Source: Cellulomonas sp. ES6 (GTDB lineage: Bacteria; Actinomycetota; Actinomycetes; Actinomycetales; Cellulomonadaceae). From it: a stretch of DNA of 64,000 nucleotides. This document shows positions 44,479 to 52,836 of this stretch, piece after piece. The translations under genes and the position numbers were made by a program. The notes below the pieces were generated by a model, which had not been told where the DNA came from, searched no databases, and saw only the letters and a program-made list of their open reading frames with translations. The stretch lies in NCBI RefSeq assembly GCF_030053835.1, contig NZ_CP125655.1, positions 434,001 to 498,000 on the forward strand, given 5' to 3'. Within the stretch, counting starts at the first letter, position 1, and each line of letters begins with the position of its first letter.

Positions 44479-45828
44479 TCAGGCCTCCCGCAGCAGCCCG
44501 TCGAGCACCCGGACGCCGAACCGCAGCGAGTCGGCGGGCACGCGCTCGTCGACGCCGTGGAACAGCGCGGTGAAGTCGAGGTCCGCCGGGAGCCGCAGCG
44601 GCGCGAAGCCGTAGCCGGTGATGCCGAGGCGGGCCAGCGACTTGTTGTCGGTGCCCGCGGACAGCATGTAGGGCAGCACGACGGCCTCCGGGTCCTGCGC
44701 GCGCAGCACGTCCGTCATCGTGTCGACGAGCGCGCCCGTCGCGGGGACCTCCAGACCGATGTCGAGGTGCTCCGGCTCCACCCGCACGTGCGGGCCGGCG
44801 AGCTCGCGCACGGTGGCCAGCACGTCCTCGTGGTCGCCGGGCAGCGGGCGGACGTCGATCGTCGCGGTCGCGCGACCCGGGATGACGTTCGACTTGTAGC
44901 CGGCCTGGAGCTGCGTCGGGTTCGCGAGCGTGCGGATGGACGAGCCGACGAACCGGCGGGCCGGGCCGAGCGCCCCGATCAGGCGGTCGATCGCCAGCGG
45001 GTCGTCCACGTCCAGCGGCAGACCCGTCAGGTCGGCCACGCCCTCGAGCAGCGCCAGCACCGTCGGGGTCAGGCGGGCGTCCCACTGGTAGGCGCCGATG
45101 CGGGCCACCGCCGCCGCGAGCTCCGTCACCGCGTTGTCCGGGTTCACCGCCGAGCCGTGCCCCGCGGTGCCGTCCGCGACGAGGCGCAGCCACGCGATGC
45201 CCTTCTCGGCGGTCTGCAGCAGGTACGCGCGCCGCCCCTGCACGTCCACGGAGAACCCGCCGACCTCCGACACGGCCTCCGTCGCGCCCTCGAACAGCTC
45301 GGGGCGGTGGTCGACGGCGTAGCGGGCGCCGAACCGGCCGCCGGCCTCCTCGTCGGCGAACATCGCGACGACCACGTCCCGCGCCGGGCGCCGGCCCTCG
45401 CGGGCCATCTGGCGGACGACCGCCAGGATCATCGCGTCCATGCCCTTCATGTCGACGGCGCCGCGGCCCCACACCATGCCGTCGAACTCCTCGCCGGCGA
45501 ACGGGTCGACCTTCCAGTCCTTCGCCTCCGCCGGCACGACGTCGGTGTGGCCGTGCAGCACCAGCGCCGGGCGCGAGCGGTCCTCGCCCTCCAGCCGCAC
45601 CACGACGTTCGCCCGGCCGGGCGCCGACTCGAACAGCTCGGGCTCCAGGCCGACCTCGTGCAGCAGCGCCATGACGTGCTCGGCCGCCGCCCGCTCCCCC
45701 GGCCCGGAACCGTCGCCGTAGTTCGACGTGTCGATCCGGATCAGCTCCTGCGCGATCCGCACCACCTCGCCCTCGGCCGCCGAGGCGTCGTGCGGGTCCT
45801 GCGGCTGGGGGGCGGGTGCGGAGGTCAT
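44479..45828 (-). CDS. M20 family metallopeptidase (dipeptidase/deacylase)
   Basis: A 449-residue zinc peptidase. Metal ligands appear in LVLHGHTDVVPAE, VWGRGAVDMKGMDAM, VVAMFADEEAGGRFGARY with the catalytic Glu pair, and near the C-terminus FTALFHGVDERVPAD with the last His. A dimerisation domain lies between about residues 195 and 320 (GTAGHGSAVNP). Relatives release amino acids from dipeptides or acylated amino acids. It matches Rv2141c in the mycobacterial order. ATG 45828 lies seven bases after TACGGT. Confidence 0.93.
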   Translation of the reverse strand: MTSAPAPQPQDPHDASAAEGEVVRIAQELIRIDTSNYGDGSGPGERAAAEHVMALLHEVGLEPELFESAPGRANVVVRLEGEDRSRPALVLHGHTDVVPAEAKDWKVDPFAGEEFDGMVWGRGAVDMKGMDAMILAVVRQMAREGRRPARDVVVAMFADEEAGGRFGARYAVDHRPELFEGATEAVSEVGGFSVDVQGRRAYLLQTAEKGIAWLRLVADGTAGHGSAVNPDNAVTELAAAVARIGAYQWDARLTPTVLALLEGVADLTGLPLDVDDPLAIDRLIGALGPARRFVGSSIRTLANPTQLQAGYKSNVIPGRATATIDVRPLPGDHEDVLATVRELAGPHVRVEPEHLDIGLEVPATGALVDTMTDVLRAQDPEAVVLPYMLSAGTDNKSLARLGITGYGFAPLRLPADLDFTALFHGVDERVPADSLRFGVRVLDGLLREA

Positions 45829-45835
45829 GCCGTCC

Positions 45836-45841
45836 ACCGTA
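45836..45841 (-). promoter_or_regulatory. -10 box of the M20 peptidase gene (TACGGT)
   Basis: TACGGT lies seven bases before the ATG at 45828, leaderless spacing. Confidence 0.5.
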
Positions 45842-45860
45842 CCGGCGCGCACCCCCGCCC

Positions 45861-45900
45861 CGGACGCCCGGTGGCCGCGCCGGACGCCCGGTGGCCGCGC
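45861..45900. repeat. Perfect 20-bp tandem duplication
   Basis: CGGACGCCCGGTGGCCGCGC occurs twice without a gap (45861-45880 and 45881-45900). It abuts the left arm of the large inverted repeat. Confidence 0.9.
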
Positions 45901-45967
45901 GAGGTCGTCAGATCCGGCCGAGGTCGTCAGGTGGGCGTGACGACCTCGGCCGGATCTGACGACCTCG
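45900..45967. repeat. Perfect 30-bp inverted repeat
   Basis: The arms 45900-45929 and 45938-45967 are exact reverse complements around an 8-base loop. Each arm holds two copies of GAGGTCGTCA, so the structure is itself repetitive. It lies between the M3 peptidase stop and the M20 promoter. It could terminate the M3 transcript, but there is no T-run and the length is unusual for a terminator; a dispersed palindromic element is an alternative. Confidence 0.9.
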
Positions 45968-46028
45968 GAGTGCGTCCGCGGCGGGTGGGGCGGGTGGGGG
46001 CCGGAGCGGGTGGGTGGGTGGGGGTGGG

Positions 46029-48104
46029 TCAGGACGGGGTGAGGCCGCGGCGGGTGAGGAGGGGGGTGATGTCGGGGGTGCGGCCGCGGAGGTCGGCGAA
46101 CGCCTGCATCGGGTCGACGCTGCCGCCGCGGGAGAGGAGCTTCGCCCGGAAGGTGTCGCCGTTCTCCCGCTTCAGGCCGCCGTTCTCCTCGAACCACGTC
46201 ACCGTGTCGGCGTCCAGGACCTCGGACCAGATGTACGAGTAGTACCCGGCCGAGTACCCGCCGCCGAACACGTGGTTGAAGTACGTCGTCCGGTACCGCG
46301 GCGGCACCGGCGCGAACGCCACCCCCGCGGCCTCCAGCGCCGCCGCCTCGAACGGCCCGACCTGCTCGACGTCCGTCGGCACGTCCTGCGGCGACAGCCG
46401 GTACCACGCCTGGTCCAGCAGGGCCGCGGCCAGGTACTCCGTCGTCGCGAAGCCCTCGCCGTCCTGCCGCGTCGCGATCAGCGTGTCGACCCACTCCTGC
46501 GGCATCGGCTCACCGATCTCGTGGTGCACCGCGTACGCCCGCAGCAGCGACGGCTCCCACGCCCACATCTCGTTGACCTGCGACGGGTACTCCACGAAGT
46601 CGCGCGGCACCTCCGTGCCCGACTGCGACGGGTACCGCACCGCCGAGAACAGCCCGTGCAGCGCGTGCCCGAACTCGTGGAACAGCGTGATGACCTCGTC
46701 CCAGGTGAGCAGCGTCGGCTGGCCGGCGGGCGGCTTCGGGATGTTGAGGTTGTTCACCACCACCGGCGCCTCGTCGAGCAGCGTCGACTGGTCGACGAGG
46801 TTGTTCATCCAGGCCCCGCCGCGCTTGGAGTCGCGCGTCCAGTAGTCGCCGAGGAACAGCCCGAGGCCGGAGCCGTCGGCGTCCGTGACCTCGAACACCC
46901 GCACGTCCGGGTGGTAGCCGGTGAGGTCGGGGCGCTCGGTGAACGACAGGCCGTACAGCTCGCGCGCCGCCCGGAACACGCCCTCGTGCAGCACGCGGTC
47001 GAGCTCCAGGTACGGGCGCAGCCGGGACTCGTCGAGCGAGCGGCGCTCCTGGCGGACCTGCTCGGCGTAGTACGCCCAGTCCCAGGCCTCCAGGGTCGCG
47101 CCGGGCACGTCACGCCGGAGGGCCTCGGTCAGGTCGGCCGCCTCGGCGCGGGCATTGGCCACGGCGGCCGGCGCCAGGCGCGCGAGCATCTCCGCGACGG
47201 CCTCGGGGGTCTTCGCCGTGGCGTCCTCCGCGACGTACGCGGCGTGATGCGGGTAGCCCAGGAGCTGCGCCCGCTCGGCCCGCAGCCGGGCGAGCGCCAG
47301 CAGGGTGGCGCGGGTGTCGTGCTCACCGCCCCGCCCGCCGCGGGACACCGACGCGGTGTGGAGCCGCTCGCGCAGGCCGCGGTGGCGCAGCTGGGCGAGC
47401 GCGGGCTGCTGCGTCGGCAGCACCAGGTCGATCAGCCAGGCACCGTCGTGGCCCCGGCGGGCGGCGGCCTCGGCGGCGGCCGCGCGGGCGTCCTCCGGCA
47501 GGCCGTCCAGCTCGGCCTCGTCGGTCACGAGGACGGCCGAGGCGTTGGTGTCGGCGAGCAGCAGCCGCCCGAACACCGTCTCCAGGCGGGTGATCTCGGC
47601 GTTCAGCTCGCGCAGGCGGGCCTGCGCGGAGTCGTCGAGCCGGACGCCGGCGCGCACGAACGCGGTGTGCTGGCGGTGCAGCAGCCAGGCGGTGTCGGGC
47701 TCGAGCTCCAGCTCGCCGGACCCGTGGGCGGCGTGCAGCGCCTCGACCCGGGCGAACAGGCGGCGGTCCAGGTGGATCGCGTCGCTGTGCGCGGCGAGCA
47801 GCGGGGCGATCTCCTCCTCGAGCTCCTCCAGCGCGGGCGTGGAGTCCGACGACGACTGGTTGAAGAACACGGTCGCCGCGCGGTGCAGCAGCCGCCCGGA
47901 CCGCTCGAGGGCGGCCAGGGTGTTCTCCACCGTCGGAGGCTCCGACGAGGACGCGATGGCCTCGACCTCGGCCCGCTGCTCCGCCATGCCGGCGAGCAGC
48001 GCCGGGCGGAAGTGCTCCACGCGGATGCGGGTGAAGTCGGGCAGGCCGTAGGGCAGGGAGGACGGGGCGGCGAACGGGTTGTCGGCGTCGAGCAGGGAGG
48101 TCAT
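46029..48104 (-). CDS. M3 family oligopeptidase (Dcp/OpdA-like)
   Basis: A 691-residue cytoplasmic zinc endopeptidase that trims peptides left by larger proteases. The zinc site is LFHEFGHALHGLF with the two His and catalytic Glu; the third ligand Glu lies in YPSQVNEMWAWEPSLL. FGGGYSAGYYSYIWSEVLDAD is the conserved substrate loop near the C-terminus. The start MTSLLDADNPFAAPSSLPYG fits Dcp, and the lack of a signal peptide indicates the cytoplasm. It is monocistronic; the 30-bp inverted repeat follows it. Confidence 0.95.
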   Translation of the reverse strand: MTSLLDADNPFAAPSSLPYGLPDFTRIRVEHFRPALLAGMAEQRAEVEAIASSSEPPTVENTLAALERSGRLLHRAATVFFNQSSSDSTPALEELEEEIAPLLAAHSDAIHLDRRLFARVEALHAAHGSGELELEPDTAWLLHRQHTAFVRAGVRLDDSAQARLRELNAEITRLETVFGRLLLADTNASAVLVTDEAELDGLPEDARAAAAEAAARRGHDGAWLIDLVLPTQQPALAQLRHRGLRERLHTASVSRGGRGGEHDTRATLLALARLRAERAQLLGYPHHAAYVAEDATAKTPEAVAEMLARLAPAAVANARAEAADLTEALRRDVPGATLEAWDWAYYAEQVRQERRSLDESRLRPYLELDRVLHEGVFRAARELYGLSFTERPDLTGYHPDVRVFEVTDADGSGLGLFLGDYWTRDSKRGGAWMNNLVDQSTLLDEAPVVVNNLNIPKPPAGQPTLLTWDEVITLFHEFGHALHGLFSAVRYPSQSGTEVPRDFVEYPSQVNEMWAWEPSLLRAYAVHHEIGEPMPQEWVDTLIATRQDGEGFATTEYLAAALLDQAWYRLSPQDVPTDVEQVGPFEAAALEAAGVAFAPVPPRYRTTYFNHVFGGGYSAGYYSYIWSEVLDADTVTWFEENGGLKRENGDTFRAKLLSRGGSVDPMQAFADLRGRTPDITPLLTRRGLTPS

Positions 48105-48170
48105 CCCCTCATCTTGGTGCGCCGACCGGCACGGCGGCGCGCCGGGCCGCCCGGCCGGGCGTGTCGGACG

Positions 48171-48728
48171 TCAGGCCGCGCGGGCTCCCGCCGGGCGCGG
48201 GTCGTCCCGCAGCAGGGTGCCGACCCACTCGTCGCGGCGCACCCCCCGCTGGACCCCGCCGCCGCGCAGCTCGCCCTCGACGCGGAAGCCGGCACGCTCG
48301 GCCACGCGCCGCGACGGCCGGTTGCCGACGAACGCCCGCCACGACAGGCGCACGAGGCCGAGCCGGCCGAACGCCGCCCCGACCACGAGGTCGACCGAGC
48401 GGGACATGAGGCCCTGCCCGCGCCGGTCGGGCGCGAGCCAGTACCCGATCTCGGCGGAGCCCGCGCCCTCCATGACGAGCCCCACCATGCCGACCAGCGT
48501 GCCGTCGGCGGCGTCCCGCACCGCCCAGGTGCAGGCGGTGCCCTTCGCCCAGCCGTCGTGCACGTACCCGCCGACGAAGCCCTCGGCGTCCTCGCGCCGG
48601 TACGGGCTCGGGACGGTCGTCCACTCCTGGACGTCGGGGTCCTGGCAGATCTCGGCGATGCGGTCGACGTCCTCCGGGCCGGGGGTGCGCAGCAGCACCA
48701 CGCCGTCGGTCAGCTCGAACGGGTCCAT
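48171..48728 (-). CDS. GNAT family N-acetyltransferase (RimJ/RimL-like)
   Basis: A 185-residue acetyltransferase. [19 protein letters not shown] begins the fold; [37 protein letters not shown] with the acetyl-CoA loop (R/Q-x-x-G-x-G/A form RRGQGLM), and [18 protein letters not shown] with the Asn-x-x-S motif follow. The sequence is that of the RimJ/RimL subgroup, which acetylates protein N-termini or small amines. ATG 48728 opens [14 protein letters not shown]. The acceptor is unknown. Confidence 0.92.
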   Translation of the reverse strand: MDPFELTDGVVLLRTPGPEDVDRIAEICQDPDVQEWTTVPSPYRREDAEGFVGGYVHDGWAKGTACTWAVRDAADGTLVGMVGLVMEGAGSAEIGYWLAPDRRGQGLMSRSVDLVVGAAFGRLGLVRLSWRAFVGNRPSRRVAERAGFRVEGELRGGGVQRGVRRDEWVGTLLRDDPRPAGARAA

Positions 48729-48838
48729 CCGGCCACTCTGCCAGCGACGACGCCGGGCACGCACCGGGTTTCGGGTCGCCGCGGCGGGACGGCCGGCCCG
48801 CGCGGCGACCCCCTGGGCGCCGCGCGGGCCGCGGGGTG

Positions 48839-49951
48839 TCAGACGACGAGCGCCTGCCCCCGCACCGGCAGCCCGTGCGCCGCGCCGACGCCGGCGTGGT
48901 ACAGCTCGCCGGCGTGCGTCGACAGGCCCCCGGCCAGCGCCGGGTCCGCCGCCAGGGCGTCCCGCCACCCGAGGTCGGCCAGCGCCGTCAGGTACGGCAG
49001 CGTGGCGTTGGTGAGCGCGCGCGTCGACGTCACGGGCACCGCACCGGGCATGTTCGCGACGCAGTAGAAGACGGCGTCGTGGACCCGGAACGTGGGCTCG
49101 TCGTGCGTCGTGGGCCGCGTCGAGGCGAAGCACCCGCCCTGGTCCACGGCGACGTCGACCAGCACGGACCCCGGCCGCATGCCGGCGACCATCTCGTCCG
49201 TGACGAGCTTCGGCGCCCGCGCCCCCGGCACGAGGACGGCGCCGACCACGAGGTCCGCGTCGGCGACCGCCTCCTGGACCGCGAGGGCCGACGACGCGAG
49301 CGTGCGCACCCGCCCGCCGAACGCCACGTCGAGCTCGCGCAGCCGCGGCACCGACAGGTCCAGCACCGTGACGTCGGCGCGCATGCCGAGCGCGACCTCC
49401 GCGGCGTGCTGGCCGGCCACGCCGCCACCGATCACCACGACCTTGGCCGGCGCGACGCCCGGCACCCCGCCGAGCAGCCGGCCGGACCCGCCGCCGCTGC
49501 GCATCAGGTGGTACGCGCCGACCTGCGGGGCGAGCCGCCCGGCGACCTCGCTCATGGGGGCCAGCAGCGGCAGCGACCCGTCGGGCAGCTGGACCGTCTC
49601 GTAGGCGATGGACGTGACACCCGAGGCGAGCAGGGCGTCGGTCTGGGGGCGGTCCGCGGCGAGGTGCAGGTAGGTGAACAGCACCAGGTCCGGACGCAGG
49701 TAGCCGTACTCCGAGGCGATCGGCTCCTTGACCTTGCAGACGAGCTCCGAGGACGCCCACAGCTCGGCGGCGGTCGGGACGATGCGGGCTCCGACGGCGA
49801 CATAGTCGGCGTCGGCGATCGCCGAGCCGGAGCCGGCGCCGGCCTGCACCAGCACCTCGTGCCCGCGGGCGACGAGCTGGTGCACCCCGGCGGGGGTGAT
49901 GGCGACGCGGTACTCGTGGTTCTTGATCTCGGCGGGGATACCGACCCTCAT
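48839..49951 (-). CDS. ald: Alanine dehydrogenase
   Basis: A 370-residue NAD-dependent enzyme that interconverts alanine and pyruvate plus ammonia. [20 protein letters not shown] is the hallmark start, with the substrate Arg; [19 protein letters not shown] has the catalytic Lys region, [10 protein letters not shown] the catalytic His, and [20 protein letters not shown] the NAD loop. [19 protein letters not shown] contains the active-site Asp/His region. Length equals the family norm. ATG 49951 is preferred; an upstream TTG only extends into the promoter. It is divergent from an Lrp/AsnC gene, the arrangement of ald with its activator AldR. Confidence 0.96.
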   Translation of the reverse strand: MRVGIPAEIKNHEYRVAITPAGVHQLVARGHEVLVQAGAGSGSAIADADYVAVGARIVPTAAELWASSELVCKVKEPIASEYGYLRPDLVLFTYLHLAADRPQTDALLASGVTSIAYETVQLPDGSLPLLAPMSEVAGRLAPQVGAYHLMRSGGGSGRLLGGVPGVAPAKVVVIGGGVAGQHAAEVALGMRADVTVLDLSVPRLRELDVAFGGRVRTLASSALAVQEAVADADLVVGAVLVPGARAPKLVTDEMVAGMRPGSVLVDVAVDQGGCFASTRPTTHDEPTFRVHDAVFYCVANMPGAVPVTSTRALTNATLPYLTALADLGWRDALAADPALAGGLSTHAGELYHAGVGAAHGLPVRGQALVV

Positions 49952-50038
49952 GACGACGCCTCCTGGGGCTCGTGCGGCTGCCGCAGGGCCGGTCGGACCT
50001 GCGCGGGCACCAGACTGAACTTCGTGGTGTATCGGCCG

Positions 50039-50065
50039 CGTAACGGCGTGTGTCGCTTCGTTACG
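50039..50065. promoter_or_regulatory. Inverted repeat in the ald/lrp divergent region
   Basis: CGTAAC (50039-50044) and GTTACG (50060-50065) are inverted with centres 21 bp apart, two helical turns. The right half overlaps the TACGCT -10 box of the Lrp gene, so a bound protein would repress that gene and could act on ald. Confidence 0.5.
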
Positions 50066-50067
50066 CT
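50062..50067 (+). promoter_or_regulatory. -10 box of the Lrp/AsnC gene (TACGCT)
   Basis: TACGCT lies six bases before the ATG at 50074, leaderless spacing. Confidence 0.55.
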
Positions 50068-50073
50068 GCCCCC

Positions 50074-50580
50074 ATGGCCGAACATCCTGCAACCGCTGGT
50101 GCGACGTCGGTCACACGACCGAACGATCTTCGCCTCGACGCCGTCGACCGCCGGCTCATCCGCCTGCTGCAGCAGGACGGGCGGATGCCGAACAACGCGC
50201 TCGCCGCAGCGGCCGGGATCGCCCCCTCCACGTGCCTGGCCCGGGTGCGCGCCCTGCGGCAGGCCGGGGTGATCCGGGGGTTCCACGCGGACGTCGCCCC
50301 GGAGGCGCTCGGGCGAGGGCTGCGCGCGATGGTCGCGGTGCGGATGGCCGCCGGGTCGCGGGCCGCGCTGGAGCCGTTCGCCCGGTCGGTCGCCGCGCGG
50401 CCGGAGGTGCTCGACGTCTACTTCCTCGCCGGCGCCGACGACTTCCTGCTCCACGTCGCGGTCCGGGACTCCGACGAGCTGCGGCGGTTCGTGGTCGAGC
50501 GGCTCAGCGACCGGCCGGACGTCGCGTCCACGGAGACGTCGCTGGTGTTCGAGCACCTGCGCGGCGCGGTCGGAGCCTGA
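50074..50580 (+). CDS. Lrp/AsnC family regulator (AldR-like)
   Basis: A 168-residue regulator. The HTH domain is LDAVDRRLIRLLQQDGRMPN, NALAAAAGIAPSTCLARVRAL, RQAGVIRGFHADVAPEALGR (consecutive). The RAM amino-acid-binding domain follows with AMVAVRMAAGS, VLDVYFLAGADDFLLHVAVRD and VASTETSLVFEHLRG. It is divergent from alanine dehydrogenase, whose expression it probably controls in response to alanine; it likely also controls itself through the inverted repeat at its promoter. ATG 50074 is chosen from the -10 spacing. Confidence 0.94.
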   Translation: MAEHPATAGATSVTRPNDLRLDAVDRRLIRLLQQDGRMPNNALAAAAGIAPSTCLARVRALRQAGVIRGFHADVAPEALGRGLRAMVAVRMAAGSRAALEPFARSVAARPEVLDVYFLAGADDFLLHVAVRDSDELRRFVVERLSDRPDVASTETSLVFEHLRGAVGA

Positions 50581-50601
50581 CGCGGGCGCCGTCGGCGTCG
50601 C

Positions 50602-51642
50602 TCAGCCGGTGAGCGCGTCCCGCACGGCCGCCCGGACGCGGGCCCTGTCCTGCAGCGCGCGCACGCGGCGGGCGGACGCGCCGTGAGCCCAGTCCCACCA
50701 GACGTGGTCGGTGCCGCGGGCGAGCGCCCACCCCGCGACGGCGGCCGCGTCGAGGCCCGCCCGGTCGGCGACCAGCCGCGTCCGGTCCGTGAGCGCGGCC
50801 GCCGGGTCCGACGAGCGCCACGGGTCCCCCACCTGCTCGATGAGCGGCGCCGGGTCGAAGGCGGGGTCGCCGCGCAGCGCCTTCGGGTCCAGCGCCACCC
50901 AGCCGTCCGGCCCGCGCAGCAGGTTGCCGGGGTTGAGGTCGCCGTGCAGGGCGACCACCCGCGGCGGTTCCGGGCGGCGCAGCTCCTCCGCGCCCGCCCG
51001 CAGCAGGCCCGTGTCCACGCGGACGCCGGCCCGGGCGGCCTCGGCCGCCCGCTGCTCCGCGAGGTCGGCCCACCCGGCGGCGACGTCACGCAGCGCCGGC
51101 AGCCCCGCCGGCACGGGTGCCGCGTGCAGCACCCGCAGCACGTCCGCGCCCGCCGCGAGCCGCGCGGCCACCGGCGTGCGGACCGCCCGCATCGGCGTCC
51201 CCGGCCGGACACGCTCCAGCAGCAGCGCCCAGTCGGGCTCGTGGTGCGCGACGAGCCGCACCGCGCCGCCGGCGGCGTGCGCGCCCGGCCCCCCGGCCGT
51301 CGCCCGCTGCCACGCGCGCAGCACGGTCGCCTCGTGGCGCGCCTCGTCGTGCGGGAACGACACCTTGAGCACCAGGTCGGCGCCGTCCGGCCCGGTCGCC
51401 GGCGCGCACCACGAGACGGAGCCCGACGGGAACGGGTCCCCCAGCGTCAGGTCCCAGCGGCGCACCGCGCGGTCGACGAGACGCGGCAGCCGTGCGAGCC
51501 ACTGCGCGCCGCCCGGGCTCCGGCCCGCTCCGCCGAGCAGCGCCGCCGGCAGCTCCGGTGCCGGGAGGCCGTCGCCGGCCGGGCGCGCCACACCGGCAGC
51601 GGATGCGGCGGCGGCGCCGGACGGGCCAGACTCGCGGGACAC
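50602..51642 (-). CDS. Aminoglycoside/hydroxyurea kinase family protein (APH(6)-like)
   Basis: A 346-residue kinase-like protein. The catalytic loop VVALHGDLNPGNLLRGPDGW supplies the Asp and Asn; VALDPKALRGDPAFDPAPLIEQ replaces the usual DFG segment and is distinctive of the APH(6)/hydroxyurea resistance family. VLKVSFPHDEARHEATVLRAW gives the ATP Lys and Glu. GTG 51642 is chosen because TAGCGT ends seven bases before it; the in-frame GTG at 51651 overlaps that box. It may phosphorylate an aminoglycoside-like or endogenous sugar amine; resistance is not implied without test. Confidence 0.85.
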   Translation of the reverse strand: MSRESGPSGAAAASAAGVARPAGDGLPAPELPAALLGGAGRSPGGAQWLARLPRLVDRAVRRWDLTLGDPFPSGSVSWCAPATGPDGADLVLKVSFPHDEARHEATVLRAWQRATAGGPGAHAAGGAVRLVAHHEPDWALLLERVRPGTPMRAVRTPVAARLAAGADVLRVLHAAPVPAGLPALRDVAAGWADLAEQRAAEAARAGVRVDTGLLRAGAEELRRPEPPRVVALHGDLNPGNLLRGPDGWVALDPKALRGDPAFDPAPLIEQVGDPWRSSDPAAALTDRTRLVADRAGLDAAAVAGWALARGTDHVWWDWAHGASARRVRALQDRARVRAAVRDALTG

Positions 51643-51649
51643 GGGCGAC

Positions 51650-51655
51650 ACGCTA
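51650..51655 (-). promoter_or_regulatory. -10 box of the APH-like gene (TAGCGT)
   Basis: TAGCGT lies seven bases before the GTG at 51642, leaderless spacing. Confidence 0.45.
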
Positions 51656-51677
51656 GAGGTGGACGAGGGCCGGCCGC

Positions 51678-52442
51678 ATGGAGACGTACCGCAAGCAGCG
51701 CGCCGGGGCGCCGGCGGGGTTCTTCGCGTGCGAGGCGGCGGGGCTGCGCTGGCTGGCCGTGCGCGGTGGCGCGCCCGTCGTCCCCGTGCTCGGCGTGGGG
51801 GCCGATCACCTCGACCTGGAGCGCCTGCCCGAGGTCGCGCCCAGCCGCCGCGCGGCCCGTGAGCTCGGCGCGCGGCTCGCGGTGACCCACGACGCCGGCG
51901 CGCCGCGGTTCGGCTCCCCGCCGCCGGGCTGGGACCGCGACGGGTTCTTCGGCCCGCTCGACCAGCCCCTGCCGATGCCGGCGGGCGACCACGACCGGTG
52001 GGGCGCGTTCCTGGCGGACCGCCGGATCGAGCCGATGGCGGAGCTCGCCGCGCGGCGGCGCGCGCTCCCGCCCGCGGACCTGGAGGCGCTCGCGCGGCTG
52101 GCTGAGGTGCTGCGGGGCGGGGACCTCGACGACGACGAGCCCCCTGCGCGGCTGCACGGCGACCTGTGGTCGGGCAACGTGCTGTGGACGCCTGTGGGCG
52201 CGACGCTCATCGACCCGGCCGCGCACGGGGGCCACCGCGAGACGGACCTCGCCATGCTGGCCCTGTTCGGCTGCCCGCACCTCGACGAGCTCCTGGACGC
52301 GTACCAGGAGGTCCACCCGCTGCGCCGCGGCTGGCAGCGCCGGGTCGCGCTGCACCAGGTGTACCCGGTGGGCATGCACGCGGTGCTCTTCGGCGGCGGC
52401 TACGCCGCGCAGCTCCGCCGGCTCGTCGCGCCGTACGTCTGA
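51678..52442 (+). CDS. Fructosamine kinase family protein
   Basis: A 254-residue kinase-like protein. GDDHDRWGAFLADRRIEPM-like region, the catalytic RLHGDLWSGNVLW and LIDPAAHGGHRETDLAMLALFG are the signature blocks of fructosamine-3-kinase. It is shorter than typical members (about 285-300 residues) at the N-terminus: the chain opens METYRKQRAGAPAGFFACEA, directly at the ATP-binding Lys/Glu segment, lacking the first strands. It may phosphorylate sugar amines formed by glycation, allowing deglycation. ATG 51678 is the only good start. It is divergent from the APH-like kinase. Confidence 0.87.
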   Translation: METYRKQRAGAPAGFFACEAAGLRWLAVRGGAPVVPVLGVGADHLDLERLPEVAPSRRAARELGARLAVTHDAGAPRFGSPPPGWDRDGFFGPLDQPLPMPAGDHDRWGAFLADRRIEPMAELAARRRALPPADLEALARLAEVLRGGDLDDDEPPARLHGDLWSGNVLWTPVGATLIDPAAHGGHRETDLAMLALFGCPHLDELLDAYQEVHPLRRGWQRRVALHQVYPVGMHAVLFGGGYAAQLRRLVAPYV

Positions 52443-52836
52443 CCCACCGCTCGCCCCGGCCGGTGCCGGGGTCCGGCACCACGGCGGCCCCGGGCGGCGG
52501 CACCCTGGGGGTGCACCGCTCCGGGGCCGCCGGCGCCAGGTGGCAGCATCCGTACGCCACCGTCCGTCGCGCCCGCTTGTCCTTCTCCCGCGCGACCTGA
52601 ACCGTCCCGGCCTCGTTGAGGACCGTCGGTGACGAGCCACCCGTCCCGCGTCCGTCCAACCCTCGTGAGGGAAGCGTGCTCCGCGTCCGGGCCGGTCCCT
52701 CCCGCGGTGGGATGCTGCCACCACCGCGCGGACCGGGAGCCCGAGTCTCGCAGGGTAGAGCGCACGGGGGCCAGGGTTTATTCCGGCGGGCGCCCGGCGG
52801 CCGTCCGGCGCCGTCCGGCGGACGGGTATCCCGAGG
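52443..52836. other. Gene-free region with several hairpins
   Basis: A 394-bp stretch without a convincing gene. Hairpins: GGTGCCGG/CCGGCACC at 52462-52480, a likely terminator of the kinase gene; an outer stem of 11 bp (52483-52493 with 52521-52531) that encloses an inner stem GCACCC/GGGTGC (52500-52505 with 52509-52514). The remainder is somewhat lower in GC than coding neighbours. A small RNA is possible but not shown. Confidence 0.5.
52462..52480 (+). terminator. Hairpin after the fructosamine kinase gene
   Basis: Perfect 8-bp arms GGTGCCGG and CCGGCACC with a 3-base loop, 20 bases past the stop codon. Confidence 0.6.

Noticed and set aside
50602..51642. Calling the APH-like gene an aminoglycoside resistance gene
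   Set aside because: The family match is clear, but many environmental members act on other substrates; no resistance context such as a mobile element is present.
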